From positions 62,001 to 126,000 of the forward strand of contig JACTMJ010000021.1 of assembly GCA_014584705.1 (NCBI GenBank): a stretch of 64,000 nt of DNA, read 5' to 3'. A program made the translations under genes and the position numbers. This document shows positions 21,747 through 30,787 of this stretch, piece by piece (the stretch's first letter is position 1; every line of letters starts with the position of its first letter). Source of the DNA: Acidobacteriota bacterium (GTDB lineage: Bacteria > Acidobacteriota > Terriglobia > Bryobacterales > Bryobacteraceae). A model generated the notes under the pieces. It was not told the origin of the DNA. It saw only the letters and a program-made list of their open reading frames with translations, and ran no database searches.

Positions 21747-23587
21747 GGACGGTGCTCCTTGGCGAGAGTCTGTACGTAGGCGCTGACGCGGTCCCAGGCC
21801 GCGGCGTCAAGGCCCGTTGCAAAGCGAGGGCCTTCACGGAGGGCGTCGCCGATGCTCGCGTTATCCCATGTAAGAGGATCCGTATCGGCGAGCGCCGGGC
21901 GAGGCTGGCGCCAATCGGAGGGAGAAGTCCCGTTATAACGCTTTGCAACCTCGGCGCGAAGAACGGGCAGCGTCACGGCGTCCCTGTAGGAATTGAGCAG
22001 AGCCAGATCCTGCAGGGCGTTGCGTTGCAGTTTCAGGCGCGCCGATGCGAGAGGCGCGTCGAACCCGAAGCGCCCGCCGGGATACACCAGCGTCTCGCCG
22101 CCCCCGGCGGACTTGAACCAGGGGTCCGGCCCGGGGCTCACGGTCTGCCAGCGGACAAAGCCATCCGCGCCCAGCATCCACGGCCCCAGGAGATCCTTGG
22201 TGATGTGGGAAGACGGTTCGTCAATCCGGGGAGTGCCTCCGTAGGTCCAGACGATGTCGCCGCGACTTTTCAGTACGGGCACATTCTCCGCGTACCACGC
22301 GATCATCCCGCCACCCACCACCCACATATTGATGACGCCGGCCTGAAGGGCAAACTGGCGCTCCATCTGCCAACTGGCATCCGTTCGGAAGACCCATTTC
22401 ACGGGGGAATCCTTCGGAATCGCAAGTTTCATCAATCGCTGATACTCGGCGAAGTAGGGCAGATCGTGGAGAAAGCGGGTCTCGTCTCCGTCCCAATCAA
22501 ACGCCTTGTAGCGCTTCTTATGGTTGAAGAACAACTCGAAGTTGGTCTGTACCCATCCCTTCTCGCGGAAATGGGCCTCCATCTCCCCCATCACATTGAC
22601 GAATTCCCGCTCGTAGCCCGGCTGGCCCCACCAAAGAAAGGAGGCCGGCCATTCGGGATTTACCGGCAGATACACGAACGGAATCGGCTTGGCCCCGCGA
22701 TGCGTTCCGGCAAACGCGGAACCGTCGAATAGCGGCCCATAGTGCTTGTCATAGAGCGTCCAGTCGGCGACATGCTTGTTCTTTCCCGTTCCCTCCAGTC
22801 GCGGCGCGAATTCCGGACCGGTCTTGCCTCCGTGCCCGTACCCCAACTGGTGGTAAATGCCGCGATGCTCATAGAAGATGCGATGGTAGGCATGAATGAG
22901 ATCAAAGAATGCGTCGCTGAGATAGAAGTCCTTCACACGCGCGGCAAGCTCGGGGTATTGCGTGAGGAGCCAGGAACTGCCGTAGGAATTGTGATCAATG
23001 ACAATCGGATCCTCCGCCGGAACGACGGCATCGAGGACTTGGATCCGAATCGGCAGCGAGGTCTTCACCCCGCCCGCTTCGAGCACCGCATCCACGGTAT
23101 ACGCTCCAGGGCGGACGGAGGCCGGGATCCGTAGATCCAGCCAGTAGGATTGCGTGGTCTGGCCCTCCACACGGTTGTCCGGCGCGGGCAGTGCCGCGCG
23201 GACGCTGACGGGCGTGGGGACAAGGGCATCCGGATAGTAGCGCTTCGATCTCGGCAGGTAGTGGAACCACTCCCGATAGAGGCTCGCTTCAAGCGGGCCG
23301 GAGACGCTCAGCGAATACGTAGCGGGCTGAGCGCTGCTCACCAGCAGCCGGCAGGAGGCGTAGGCCTCACGCGCCGAAGTGAGTTCGATGCTGGCCGCGG
23401 GTTGCACTTTGGCTGCACGGTCCGCATCCACGACCTGGCCGAACGGGTCCGAGCGGATATGCGCGGGCAATACCGCGAGGTCGGCAGCAAGGGCCTGCCC
23501 CAGAAGAAAGAGTACACAGACTAAGGGAAATCGTCTGAAGATCAACCTTCTTCCTCGAAACCGGAGAGCCGGGGGGAGAGCAACCAT
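21743..23587 (-). CDS. Secreted DUF4091-like glycoside hydrolase
   Basis: 614 residues from ATG 23587. Signal peptide near residues 15-35 (PLVCVLFLLGQALAA). An N-terminal beta domain (SAREAYASCRLLVSSAQPATYSLSV) precedes a large TIM-barrel-like part with many Trp, Tyr and acidic residues (FELFFNHKKRYKAFDWDGDE). The later part SARLKLQRNALQDLALLNSYR matches the helical end of DUF4091 proteins, which relate to GH123-type enzymes. Substrate unknown. It lies in a leftward group with GH20 and GH5-like genes. Confidence 0.6.
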   Translation of the reverse strand: MVALPPALRFRGRRLIFRRFPLVCVLFLLGQALAADLAVLPAHIRSDPFGQVVDADRAAKVQPAASIELTSAREAYASCRLLVSSAQPATYSLSVSGPLEASLYREWFHYLPRSKRYYPDALVPTPVSVRAALPAPDNRVEGQTTQSYWLDLRIPASVRPGAYTVDAVLEAGGVKTSLPIRIQVLDAVVPAEDPIVIDHNSYGSSWLLTQYPELAARVKDFYLSDAFFDLIHAYHRIFYEHRGIYHQLGYGHGGKTGPEFAPRLEGTGKNKHVADWTLYDKHYGPLFDGSAFAGTHRGAKPIPFVYLPVNPEWPASFLWWGQPGYEREFVNVMGEMEAHFREKGWVQTNFELFFNHKKRYKAFDWDGDETRFLHDLPYFAEYQRLMKLAIPKDSPVKWVFRTDASWQMERQFALQAGVINMWVVGGGMIAWYAENVPVLKSRGDIVWTYGGTPRIDEPSSHITKDLLGPWMLGADGFVRWQTVSPGPDPWFKSAGGGETLVYPGGRFGFDAPLASARLKLQRNALQDLALLNSYRDAVTLPVLRAEVAKRYNGTSPSDWRQPRPALADTDPLTWDNASIGDALREGPRFATGLDAAAWDRVSAYVQTLAKEHRP

Positions 23588-23708
23588 TGACGGAGAACCC
23601 TTCTTCAGCAACCGTCCGCCAGGGGAGCTATTCCATCTGGCGTGAATCCGCAATCTATCCAATACAGTCACAGCGATGAAACTCCACAATTTTGGTCACG
23701 CGATGCGC

Positions 23709-25955
23709 TTAGTCTTCGAGGCGGGCTTCCGCGAGGCCCCGTACTTCGACGTTGTTCTTCTTCGCGTATGCGGTGATGATCTTCGTCAATGAGGCTCTCC
23801 ACTGGTCGAGCCCGATGCTCTTCTCGGGATAGAACATGTAGCCCAGGTCGGCCGTGCGGTCCGCCCAATGGTCCTTGGTGTCATCGAGCACATGAAGGAA
23901 CTTCCGGCCGTCCACGCTTCTGCCCTTCGGATACCGGCTTTTCTCCCAGACCCCCGTCAGGAACTGCTGAACCTCCCCTGCTTCCTTCTCGATCCGCGCG
24001 ACGCGATTCTGCGCAGCCACCAGGCGGCCCACGGCCTGCTCGGCATCATTGCGGTTCGCGGCGGAAGAAGCCGCCGCCAGATCATCCTCAACCTGGGCCA
24101 GGGTGCTGATCAGTTTCCAGTGATGGCCGGTAAGTCGGGCTAACGTCAGAAAGACTTCCAGGTTGTACTGGTTGCGCGAGGCCCGGCCCATATTGGCGAT
24201 AAGGATGTGCTGAAGCTGGTCATTGCTCAGGCTCAGCGCGGGAGCTGCCGCAATCAGGTTCTTGTACTTCACGCGAAAACTCGGCTGGAAGGCAAGGGTG
24301 GAGGCATCCGGCAGCGCCGGAGGGGACAACGTGAGATCATCCCGCTCGGTTCCGATCCCGGGTCCTCTGGAGTTTCCGTATCCGGACTTGCGTACACGCG
24401 AAGTGACTTCGTCCCAGGATCTCTGCCAGTAGCGTGCCTGCCTCTGCAGAGAACGGTAGAGTTCAGTCATACCCTGCACGCGATGCCCGTAATAGATATT
24501 CATGAATTCCTCGGCGTGCTGATCCGGCCCTGGAACGCCCGGGTTCCAGGCCCATCGGGCCACCGAGGACCATCCGAGCCAGAAGGTCTCACTGTGCAAG
24601 CCGGAATCACCCCAGGCGGCCGCGAAACTCCCGATGGGATTCACCTTCCAAACGCGCGAGCTCGCGAGCGTCGCATACGACGACTGGAGCCGTCCGGTGG
24701 TGAGCACGGTTGCAGACTCGCTCGTGGCCGCATCCCGGGGGATGCTCTCAATCGCGAAGTGATCTGGAAACAGATACTCCGCACCCTGCGTGGAGGAATA
24801 GATCAACTGCCGCATTCCCTTGCGCTTCTCAATGTCATAGAACCCGCTCTCGCCAACGATTCCGTCAATCAGGTCGCTCGGAAGGCGTTCCATGTCCTTA
24901 TCGAGCAGCGGATACTCGACCCAGGCCAGCATCCGGCGCTTTTGCTTTGCGAGGTGATCGTGGGCACGAATGGCGAAATCGGCCCAAGCTTTGCTTCGAT
25001 TCTCCGGGTTGTATGGCAGCGAGCAGTTCTTGCCGATACCGGCGTAGTAGACTTCGTCGGTCGAAACGAAAAAGTAGTCGATGCCGCGCGTCGCCGCGAT
25101 CACATCGTCGTACATCTGGAAGATGAGTTTGTATGTGTCTTCCAGGCACAGATCGGATTGGTAGTTGTTTCCATCCGCCTTCAGGTGCGCATATTGCGGA
25201 TGCTTCAGCACATAGGCCATGTGGGCGGGGGATTGCACGACGGGAACTACTTGCAAGTGGCGCGCGAGCCCGTAGTCGACGATCTCCTGCAACTCCGCGG
25301 GAGTGAATGCGCCCGGCGCTCCGATCTCCGGATTAGAGGGGTAGCTGAACTTGTCCTCAAGCTCAAAACCGATCATGTTGGCCTTGAAGCGCACTGCCCA
25401 ATCGATATAGCGCTTGAGCGTCGGCATGCGGTCCTGGTGGTGTTTGGTGTCCCAGTGCAGAAAGCGCAGTTTCAGCCGGGGCCAGTCGTCGATCTCGCTG
25501 ACCGGTGCAATCAGTTGCCCGCGCTCATTGGCCTTGATCATCTGCACCAGCGTCTGTACACCGTAGAGCAGACCCGCGTCTCCATTCGCGGTGATCTCAA
25601 TGCGGCCGTCTCGAATCGCGAGATGGTATGCCTGCGGCGCGGTTTCAGCGGGTGCGGCCGCCACTGCGCCCGGCTTCACACGGAGCACAATGGACTTCCC
25701 GCCCGGAGCCTTGGCACGGTTCAGCTTCAGCGCGTGAAACGACGCCAAATCCGAGGCCAGCCACTTGGTGGCGATGCTCGCCGCCGGGCCGTCAATGCTC
25801 CAACTCTCGTCGACGCGGACCTCAGCGTCATGGAGCGTCACCTTCTGCGGAGACGGGATGACCGAGTAGCCGCGTAAATAGAGGTCCGTAGGCGCGGGCT
25901 GCCCCAAGAGGCACCCGACCACCAACAGCACCAGACAGATCATTCTCAGTCGCAT
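23709..25955 (-). CDS. Glycoside hydrolase family 20 (beta-N-acetylhexosaminidase-like)
   Basis: 748 residues with a signal peptide (MICLVLLVVGCLLGQ). The GH20b-like N-terminal domain (YSVIPSPQKVTLHDAEV, NGDAGLLYGVQTLVQMI) is followed by the barrel, with the Asp-Glu catalytic pair in FVSTDEVYY near residue 295. The usual H-x-G-x-D-E context is changed to VSTDE, so specificity may differ from standard hexosaminidases. The C-terminal 250 residues are helical. AAGGAG precedes ATG 25955. The preceding GH5-like gene ends 21 bp upstream, so they form one unit. Confidence 0.85.
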   Translation of the reverse strand: MRLRMICLVLLVVGCLLGQPAPTDLYLRGYSVIPSPQKVTLHDAEVRVDESWSIDGPAASIATKWLASDLASFHALKLNRAKAPGGKSIVLRVKPGAVAAAPAETAPQAYHLAIRDGRIEITANGDAGLLYGVQTLVQMIKANERGQLIAPVSEIDDWPRLKLRFLHWDTKHHQDRMPTLKRYIDWAVRFKANMIGFELEDKFSYPSNPEIGAPGAFTPAELQEIVDYGLARHLQVVPVVQSPAHMAYVLKHPQYAHLKADGNNYQSDLCLEDTYKLIFQMYDDVIAATRGIDYFFVSTDEVYYAGIGKNCSLPYNPENRSKAWADFAIRAHDHLAKQKRRMLAWVEYPLLDKDMERLPSDLIDGIVGESGFYDIEKRKGMRQLIYSSTQGAEYLFPDHFAIESIPRDAATSESATVLTTGRLQSSYATLASSRVWKVNPIGSFAAAWGDSGLHSETFWLGWSSVARWAWNPGVPGPDQHAEEFMNIYYGHRVQGMTELYRSLQRQARYWQRSWDEVTSRVRKSGYGNSRGPGIGTERDDLTLSPPALPDASTLAFQPSFRVKYKNLIAAAPALSLSNDQLQHILIANMGRASRNQYNLEVFLTLARLTGHHWKLISTLAQVEDDLAAASSAANRNDAEQAVGRLVAAQNRVARIEKEAGEVQQFLTGVWEKSRYPKGRSVDGRKFLHVLDDTKDHWADRTADLGYMFYPEKSIGLDQWRASLTKIITAYAKKNNVEVRGLAEARLED

Positions 25956-25976
25956 GTCGTCTCCTTCGAGTCTTCT

Positions 25977-27749
25977 CTACCGGGGATACACCCGGGCCGC
26001 GATATCGCCCCAGAATGGCGGTGGCTTCAACTCCAGGCCATAGCCGAAATGCCTTGACCTGCGGACGCTGCCCGCGTCCCGCCGGATCACTTCGCCGCGC
26101 ATTGTATCCCACCATTCCACCAGATACTCGCCGTCGGCCAGCCCGGTCACATTCACGCTCGCGGCCTTCTGCTCCGGCCCTCGCACCGGCTTGCCATCCT
26201 CGACCCGAAACGCCAGCGGATCGTGAATCCAGACGAGCATGCGGTCCGACGCCGAGAGGGCGTGGACATCCAGCGTGACGGGCAGGTTCGGCCGCGAAAG
26301 CCCGGCTTGCGTCCACGCGCGCGCCGCCATGTCTTCCGCCTTCAGGAACTGCGCCAATGGCTTGTAGTGGCAGTAGAGATCGAGCGGCTCCACGTAATTG
26401 TGCCACCACCAGTAAAGGCCCGTTCCGGCCGCCCCGCTCAAGGCGCTGGCCCACATCGCATCGTGGAAATTCCGCCCCTCCGGGTCAAGCTTCGTCATCA
26501 AGGTAGGGTTGCCCACGCCTTGCTCACCGAAGAAAAACGGCTTCCCGTAAGGCCGCATCAGATGGTCGCTATCCTGCAACGTATATTGTGCTGCGTCATA
26601 CTCCGAATCCCAATAGGAGTGCGCCTGCACGAGATCAATCTCCGGCAGGGCGAACATCCGCGAGTCCCGCCAACTGGTGGTGATCAGGTGCCGCCAAGGG
26701 TCAATGGACTTCAAGTATCGCGCCATCTCCCGATGCCAATCCTCATTGGCCGCCGGGTCAAAATGCTCGTTGTTGTCCACCTCGTTCCACAGCTCCCAGG
26801 CCGCCAGGTGCATGGACCATCCCCATCGCGCCACGCTGTAGCGGAGGCGGCGCTTCACGAGTTCGCGCGCCACGGGACTGGTGAAGTAGTCTTCCGGCTT
26901 CACGCATGGGCCGCCATTGGCGGCGTTGTAAGGGTTGCGCGGCCAGCGGTATTTCTGCCGGGTCTGCCACCAGACCGTCATCTCAAACGCGATCTGGTAG
27001 TAAATGTCCTGGCGCTCGCACTCGCGGGTCACGTGGTCGAGACGCCATGCGGAAGCCAGATCGTAGCGGCCGAGCCCGGTAGCCTGCGTTTCCAGCGGAA
27101 ACCCGGTGAATGCGCCGTCGCCCGCGCCCGCCACGAGAGAGAGATCTTGCGGGACGTAGTATTCCTGCCAGAGCCGCACATAGTTCGCGCCGTTCGAGGC
27201 CAGCTTCGGCAGGATCCGGTCAAAATAGTAAGTGCCCTCGCGCTTCTCATACATGCACAGGTTCTCGCCGATCGCGAAAAACCCGTCGCCATTCCCGTGC
27301 TCCAGATACCGCGGATTCCGCGGGCTCACGCGGAGGAATCCCGCGCGGGAACCCGGCTTGATGTCGACAACGATCGGCGCTTCCTGGCCGGACTTGCCAT
27401 CGATCGTCCATTTCACGGTCACGCGATGGCGGCCCGCTTCCGGGGACGCGAAGCGGATTCTCCACGCGGCCGGCCCCTCCGGCGTCAACGCTTCCACGCG
27501 GTCGATGCCCGTTGCTTCCGGATTCACAAGCCACCGTTGATAGCCCTGATACCAGAACGCCGGCACCAACAGTTTCCCACCGGATGGCAGCGCCACCTCC
27601 GCATCGACCCTCGCGACATTCGGGTCAAACGGGTTCGAGGGCGGGGCGGGCGAAGCCATCTCGATCTCCGCGCGCTCAAACTGTCGCACGTCCGGCGTCA
27701 ACAACCGGGGTTGAAGCGCGGCCAGCAGCAATAGCGCGAGGATGCCCAT
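25977..27749 (-). CDS. Secreted DUF5060/GH5-like glycosidase
   Basis: 590 residues. A short signal peptide (MGILALLLLAALQP) precedes a beta-sandwich resembling DUF5060 (ERAEIEMASP, HRVTVKWTIDGKSG), then a TIM barrel. Clan GH-A marks are visible: AAWELWNEVDN with the acid/base Glu, and FFFGEQGVGNP with the likely nucleophile Glu. The end is a small beta domain (YLVEWWDTMRGEVIRRD). Probably cleaves plant or microbial polysaccharides outside the cytoplasm. First of a leftward run. Confidence 0.8.
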   Translation of the reverse strand: MGILALLLLAALQPRLLTPDVRQFERAEIEMASPAPPSNPFDPNVARVDAEVALPSGGKLLVPAFWYQGYQRWLVNPEATGIDRVEALTPEGPAAWRIRFASPEAGRHRVTVKWTIDGKSGQEAPIVVDIKPGSRAGFLRVSPRNPRYLEHGNGDGFFAIGENLCMYEKREGTYYFDRILPKLASNGANYVRLWQEYYVPQDLSLVAGAGDGAFTGFPLETQATGLGRYDLASAWRLDHVTRECERQDIYYQIAFEMTVWWQTRQKYRWPRNPYNAANGGPCVKPEDYFTSPVARELVKRRLRYSVARWGWSMHLAAWELWNEVDNNEHFDPAANEDWHREMARYLKSIDPWRHLITTSWRDSRMFALPEIDLVQAHSYWDSEYDAAQYTLQDSDHLMRPYGKPFFFGEQGVGNPTLMTKLDPEGRNFHDAMWASALSGAAGTGLYWWWHNYVEPLDLYCHYKPLAQFLKAEDMAARAWTQAGLSRPNLPVTLDVHALSASDRMLVWIHDPLAFRVEDGKPVRGPEQKAASVNVTGLADGEYLVEWWDTMRGEVIRRDAGSVRRSRHFGYGLELKPPPFWGDIAARVYPR

Positions 27750-27796
27750 ACGATGAAACCTCTTTCGCGCAGAGGGAAGCAGCGCAAAAGGGCGTT

Positions 27797-27817
27797 AGTT
27801 AGTCAATTTTCCTAACT
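27797..27817. promoter_or_regulatory. Inverted repeat upstream of the GH5-like gene
   Basis: AGTTAG (27797-27802), 9 bp, CTAACT (27812-27817), in an AT-rich patch 47 bp upstream of ATG 27749. An additional GTTAG directly precedes the left arm. It could be an operator for the leftward glycosidase group; no regulator family is implied. Confidence 0.35.
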
Positions 27818-27905
27818 CGGCATTAGATCACACAACTCCCTCCGCCGCAACGTGACCCGATAGCGCTGTCCGGAAAGCCTGGTGCGCGTCTCTCACGCCT
27901 ATCCG

Positions 27906-27925
27906 GGCGAGGGAGATCCCTCGCC
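27906..27925 (-). terminator. Hairpin after the deoxyhypusine-synthase-like gene
   Basis: Perfect 8-bp stem GGCGAGGG-AGAT-CCCTCGCC directly beyond the stop at 27930. There is no T-run on the leftward strand, so termination is uncertain. Confidence 0.5.
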
Positions 27926-27929
27926 GCGG

Positions 27930-29048
27930 TCAGCTTCCCTGCTCCGCGCCGCCAATCGCATGGAACAGATTGTGCAGAAAAGCCATGTTGTCGCACTGCA
28001 CGTAGTGCATGGTGCCGCCCATCCGGGAAAAGCTCTTGCAGAAGCGCAGATAGTAGGCGGGATTGGACTTCGGCGGATCTCCGTGAGTCCAATCCCAGCC
28101 GCCGCTATCCTGGACATCCACGACGTAGATCGTGAGCCCGGAGACGGTGGGCTTCCCCTCCGCGATGCGAAGATTGTTCACGGCGCTGAGGCTCTTCTCG
28201 AAGACCTGCGGCGCCATGATCGCGGAGCCAATCGAGAGCACGACGCCGTTATCGAGCGTGTTGACGGAGTCCCCGATGAGCCGGAAATCCAATCCGGCCG
28301 CTCTGCCGATGACGGCTCCATCGTAGATCGGGTGATTCGCGATGATGTCGTAGCCGATGCCGGGATGCACCGTGAGAGGCACTCCGTGCAAGAAGGCCTG
28401 GGCAAGGATGGAAGCGTACTTACGCGAGTGCTCCACGGTGATGCGCCCTGAGGGAAGGGGAACCGCGCGCATCATGCGGAGCAGGTCGGCTCGTGCGGCC
28501 GTTAAGGGATGCCCGGGAGCTTCGCGTATCTGTGCTTCCAGCAATTCCGGACTCGGGAAGGTGACGCCGTCCTCCGCGATGAAGCGGCCCAGGGCGGTTC
28601 CGTAGCCTTCTCCCGCAAGCCCACCGGCGAGCAGGGCAACGTGTGTGTAGAGGCTGGTTTCATTCCATGTGCCGAAGGTGCCCGTCGCGACATTCTCTTG
28701 CACGCTCTCCGTGGAGCGCCCGAACCAGGCGTATTCCCAATCGTGAATGGTGCCCGCGCCATTGGTGGCCAAGTGGGTCAACCAACCCTGCTTCATCATC
28801 TCCGTGAGGATGAGCGCCGCGCCGTTGCGCAAGAGGTGAGCGCCGTACATGAGAATGACGCCAGAGCCCTGCTGGCGGGCGGAACGAACGGCGTCCGCGC
28901 ACGCCTGAATGTGGCGCGTCTGCTCCGCGGTGCATGCGGGCGGCGTTGAGGAGGGCGCGCGCAGAATATCGTCGGCCGCGGTGAGGCTCTTGCGCTCCGC
29001 GAGCGGGAAGGTCCTCAACCGAGACCAATCGAGATGGGTAACTTTCAT
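27930..29048 (-). CDS. Deoxyhypusine-synthase-like conserved protein
   Basis: 372 residues from ATG 29048 (MKVTHLDWSRLRTFPLAERK). Segments GVILMYGAHLLRNGAAL, THLATNGAGTIHDWEYAWFG, TFGTWNET, VPLTVHPGIGYDI and VVLSIGSAIMAPQVFEKSL resemble, from memory, a bacterial family distantly related to deoxyhypusine synthase. These have a Rossmann-type fold, but bacteria that lack eIF5A have no substrate for true deoxyhypusine synthesis, so the reaction is unknown. TATACC lies 6 bp before the ATG and no Shine-Dalgarno is seen. Neighbours are sugar-related genes. Confidence 0.6.
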   Translation of the reverse strand: MKVTHLDWSRLRTFPLAERKSLTAADDILRAPSSTPPACTAEQTRHIQACADAVRSARQQGSGVILMYGAHLLRNGAALILTEMMKQGWLTHLATNGAGTIHDWEYAWFGRSTESVQENVATGTFGTWNETSLYTHVALLAGGLAGEGYGTALGRFIAEDGVTFPSPELLEAQIREAPGHPLTAARADLLRMMRAVPLPSGRITVEHSRKYASILAQAFLHGVPLTVHPGIGYDIIANHPIYDGAVIGRAAGLDFRLIGDSVNTLDNGVVLSIGSAIMAPQVFEKSLSAVNNLRIAEGKPTVSGLTIYVVDVQDSGGWDWTHGDPPKSNPAYYLRFCKSFSRMGGTMHYVQCDNMAFLHNLFHAIGGAEQGS

Positions 29049-29167
29049 GTTTCTGGTATAGCGCGACCGTGCGAAGGTCTCCAAACATGCAATGCGCCGA
29101 GGCTGGCGATCACGGGGACTGCCGGAAGCGCCCCCCGGAGCCATACTCCGGAGGGCGGATCTCGGGT

Positions 29168-30721
29168 TTAGGACTTGATCGCGGGCATTTCCCAGCCCTT
29201 GCGGTATTGCGGCTTGATCAGCGCGTTGGCTTCTTTGTTGTTCGTAATCTGCATCCGCGCCGGATCGTAAGTAAGCTTGCCCTTGTGGCGCAGGGCAATC
29301 ACGCCCAGCAACATCCATTCGACAAACGGGGCGGCCACGTCGAAGTTCGAGCAGGCCGGGTCTCCCCCCTTGGCGGCGCGGATGAAATCACGCATGTGGC
29401 CGGGCGAGCGGGTGAGCAGCGGGGGCGGCATGTGGTAGTCGTCCATCTTGGTCGCTGGAACCAGGCGCGTGATCTCGCCGTAGGTGCCGGTGGTGAGCAT
29501 GCCCTTGTCTCCGACGAAGAGGCTTCCGTCGGGGCGGGGGAAGCGCAGCGGCTCCGTAGCAGCTTTGAGTTCCGCCCAGTGCTCCTTATTGAAAACGCGA
29601 CCGGGGGAATGGAACTCGAACCCTTCGCGGCGCATGCCACCAAAGCCCTGTGAGCGGCGGTTCGCTCCGCTCGCGGCCGGGGGACGCGGAAGCGACGGCG
29701 GATCTCCAATCCATTCGCCCTCGGGGACGCCGGCGATCTTCGGGCTCTCCTTGAGGCCGTCGTACCAGTAAATCTTGAGCGCCGGCATATCCTGGTAAGG
29801 AGCGAAGTCAAAACGGATCACCGAGGCCTTGGGGAACATGAACGGGCTGGGGCCCTCGATCTTCTCGCATTCGACGCCGACCACCTGCCGCTGCGAAAGA
29901 TGCAGGGCCATGTTGGGTGCGCCCAGGATGTGGCAGGCCATGTCGCCGAGAGCGCCGCAACCGAAATCGTAGAAGCCGCGCCAGTTGAAGGGCGCGTAAA
30001 AGAAGCCGCCATTGGGGTCCGCTTCCGTCTTGCCGTTGGCGGTGAAGGGGCGGCTCGCTGCCGTACCCAGCCAGAGGTCCCAATCGAACGTGGACGGGAT
30101 GGGGTCCGGCTTGGGAATCTCTGTCAGGCCTTGCGGCCACATGGGCCGATCGCTCCAGGCGTGGACTTCGGTGACATTGCCAATCGCGCCACTCCAAACC
30201 ATTTCGGCGCACTGGCGCGTACCCTCGTTCGAGTAACCCTGGTTGCCCATCTGCGTGGCCACTTTGTACTTGGCGGCCGCGGCGCGCAATTGCCGGGCCT
30301 CCCAGATGGTGCGCACGAGCGGCTTCTGCACGTAGACGTGCTTGCCGCGTTCCATCGCCCACATGGCGGCGAGCGCGTGCATGTGGTCCGGCGTGGCAAC
30401 GATGACCGCGTCGATGTTCTTGCCTTCCTTGTCGAGCATCTTGCGGAAATCCCGGTGGCGGGATGCATTCGGATAACGCTCAAAGGTGCGGGCCGCGCGG
30501 ACGTCGTCCACGTCGCAGAGGGCGACGATATTCTCCGTGGGGGCGGCATCAGCGAGATTGGAGCCGCCCTGCCCGCCCGAGCCGATGGCGGCGAAGTTCA
30601 GCTTCTCGTTCGGCGATTTGTAACCCATCGCCTTGAGGGATGCGGCGCTGCCGAAACCTCCAGTGGGAATCGCGCCCGCAAGCAAGGTTCCGTAGAAAAA
30701 GTATCGTCTGGAAAAAGCCAT
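29168..30721 (-). CDS. Tat-exported Gfo/Idh/MocA family oxidoreductase
   Basis: 517 residues. The twin-arginine signal SRRYFFYGTLLAGA directs export in folded form with bound NAD(P). The Rossmann start LNFAAIGSGGQGGSNLAD and the loop IVATPDHMHALAAMWAMERG are clear. The usual EKP motif reads YVQKPLVRT, a change common in this exported subgroup. TAGGAGG precedes ATG 30721. The TIM-barrel gene lies next, 66 bp downstream to the right on the same strand, so the two are probably one unit acting on sugars in the periplasm. Confidence 0.9.
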   Translation of the reverse strand: MAFSRRYFFYGTLLAGAIPTGGFGSAASLKAMGYKSPNEKLNFAAIGSGGQGGSNLADAAPTENIVALCDVDDVRAARTFERYPNASRHRDFRKMLDKEGKNIDAVIVATPDHMHALAAMWAMERGKHVYVQKPLVRTIWEARQLRAAAAKYKVATQMGNQGYSNEGTRQCAEMVWSGAIGNVTEVHAWSDRPMWPQGLTEIPKPDPIPSTFDWDLWLGTAASRPFTANGKTEADPNGGFFYAPFNWRGFYDFGCGALGDMACHILGAPNMALHLSQRQVVGVECEKIEGPSPFMFPKASVIRFDFAPYQDMPALKIYWYDGLKESPKIAGVPEGEWIGDPPSLPRPPAASGANRRSQGFGGMRREGFEFHSPGRVFNKEHWAELKAATEPLRFPRPDGSLFVGDKGMLTTGTYGEITRLVPATKMDDYHMPPPLLTRSPGHMRDFIRAAKGGDPACSNFDVAAPFVEWMLLGVIALRHKGKLTYDPARMQITNNKEANALIKPQYRKGWEMPAIKS

Positions 30722-30787
30722 ATTCGACCTCCTAGAAGCGGGCCGGCATGGGAGAGCCGGCGGATTGAAGAGAAGCGGAGCCGCGGC

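Noticed and set aside
24207..27734. Two long rightward frames opposite the GH20 and GH5-like genes
   Set aside because: Arg/His-rich shadows; the leftward frames carry signal peptides and catalytic motifs.
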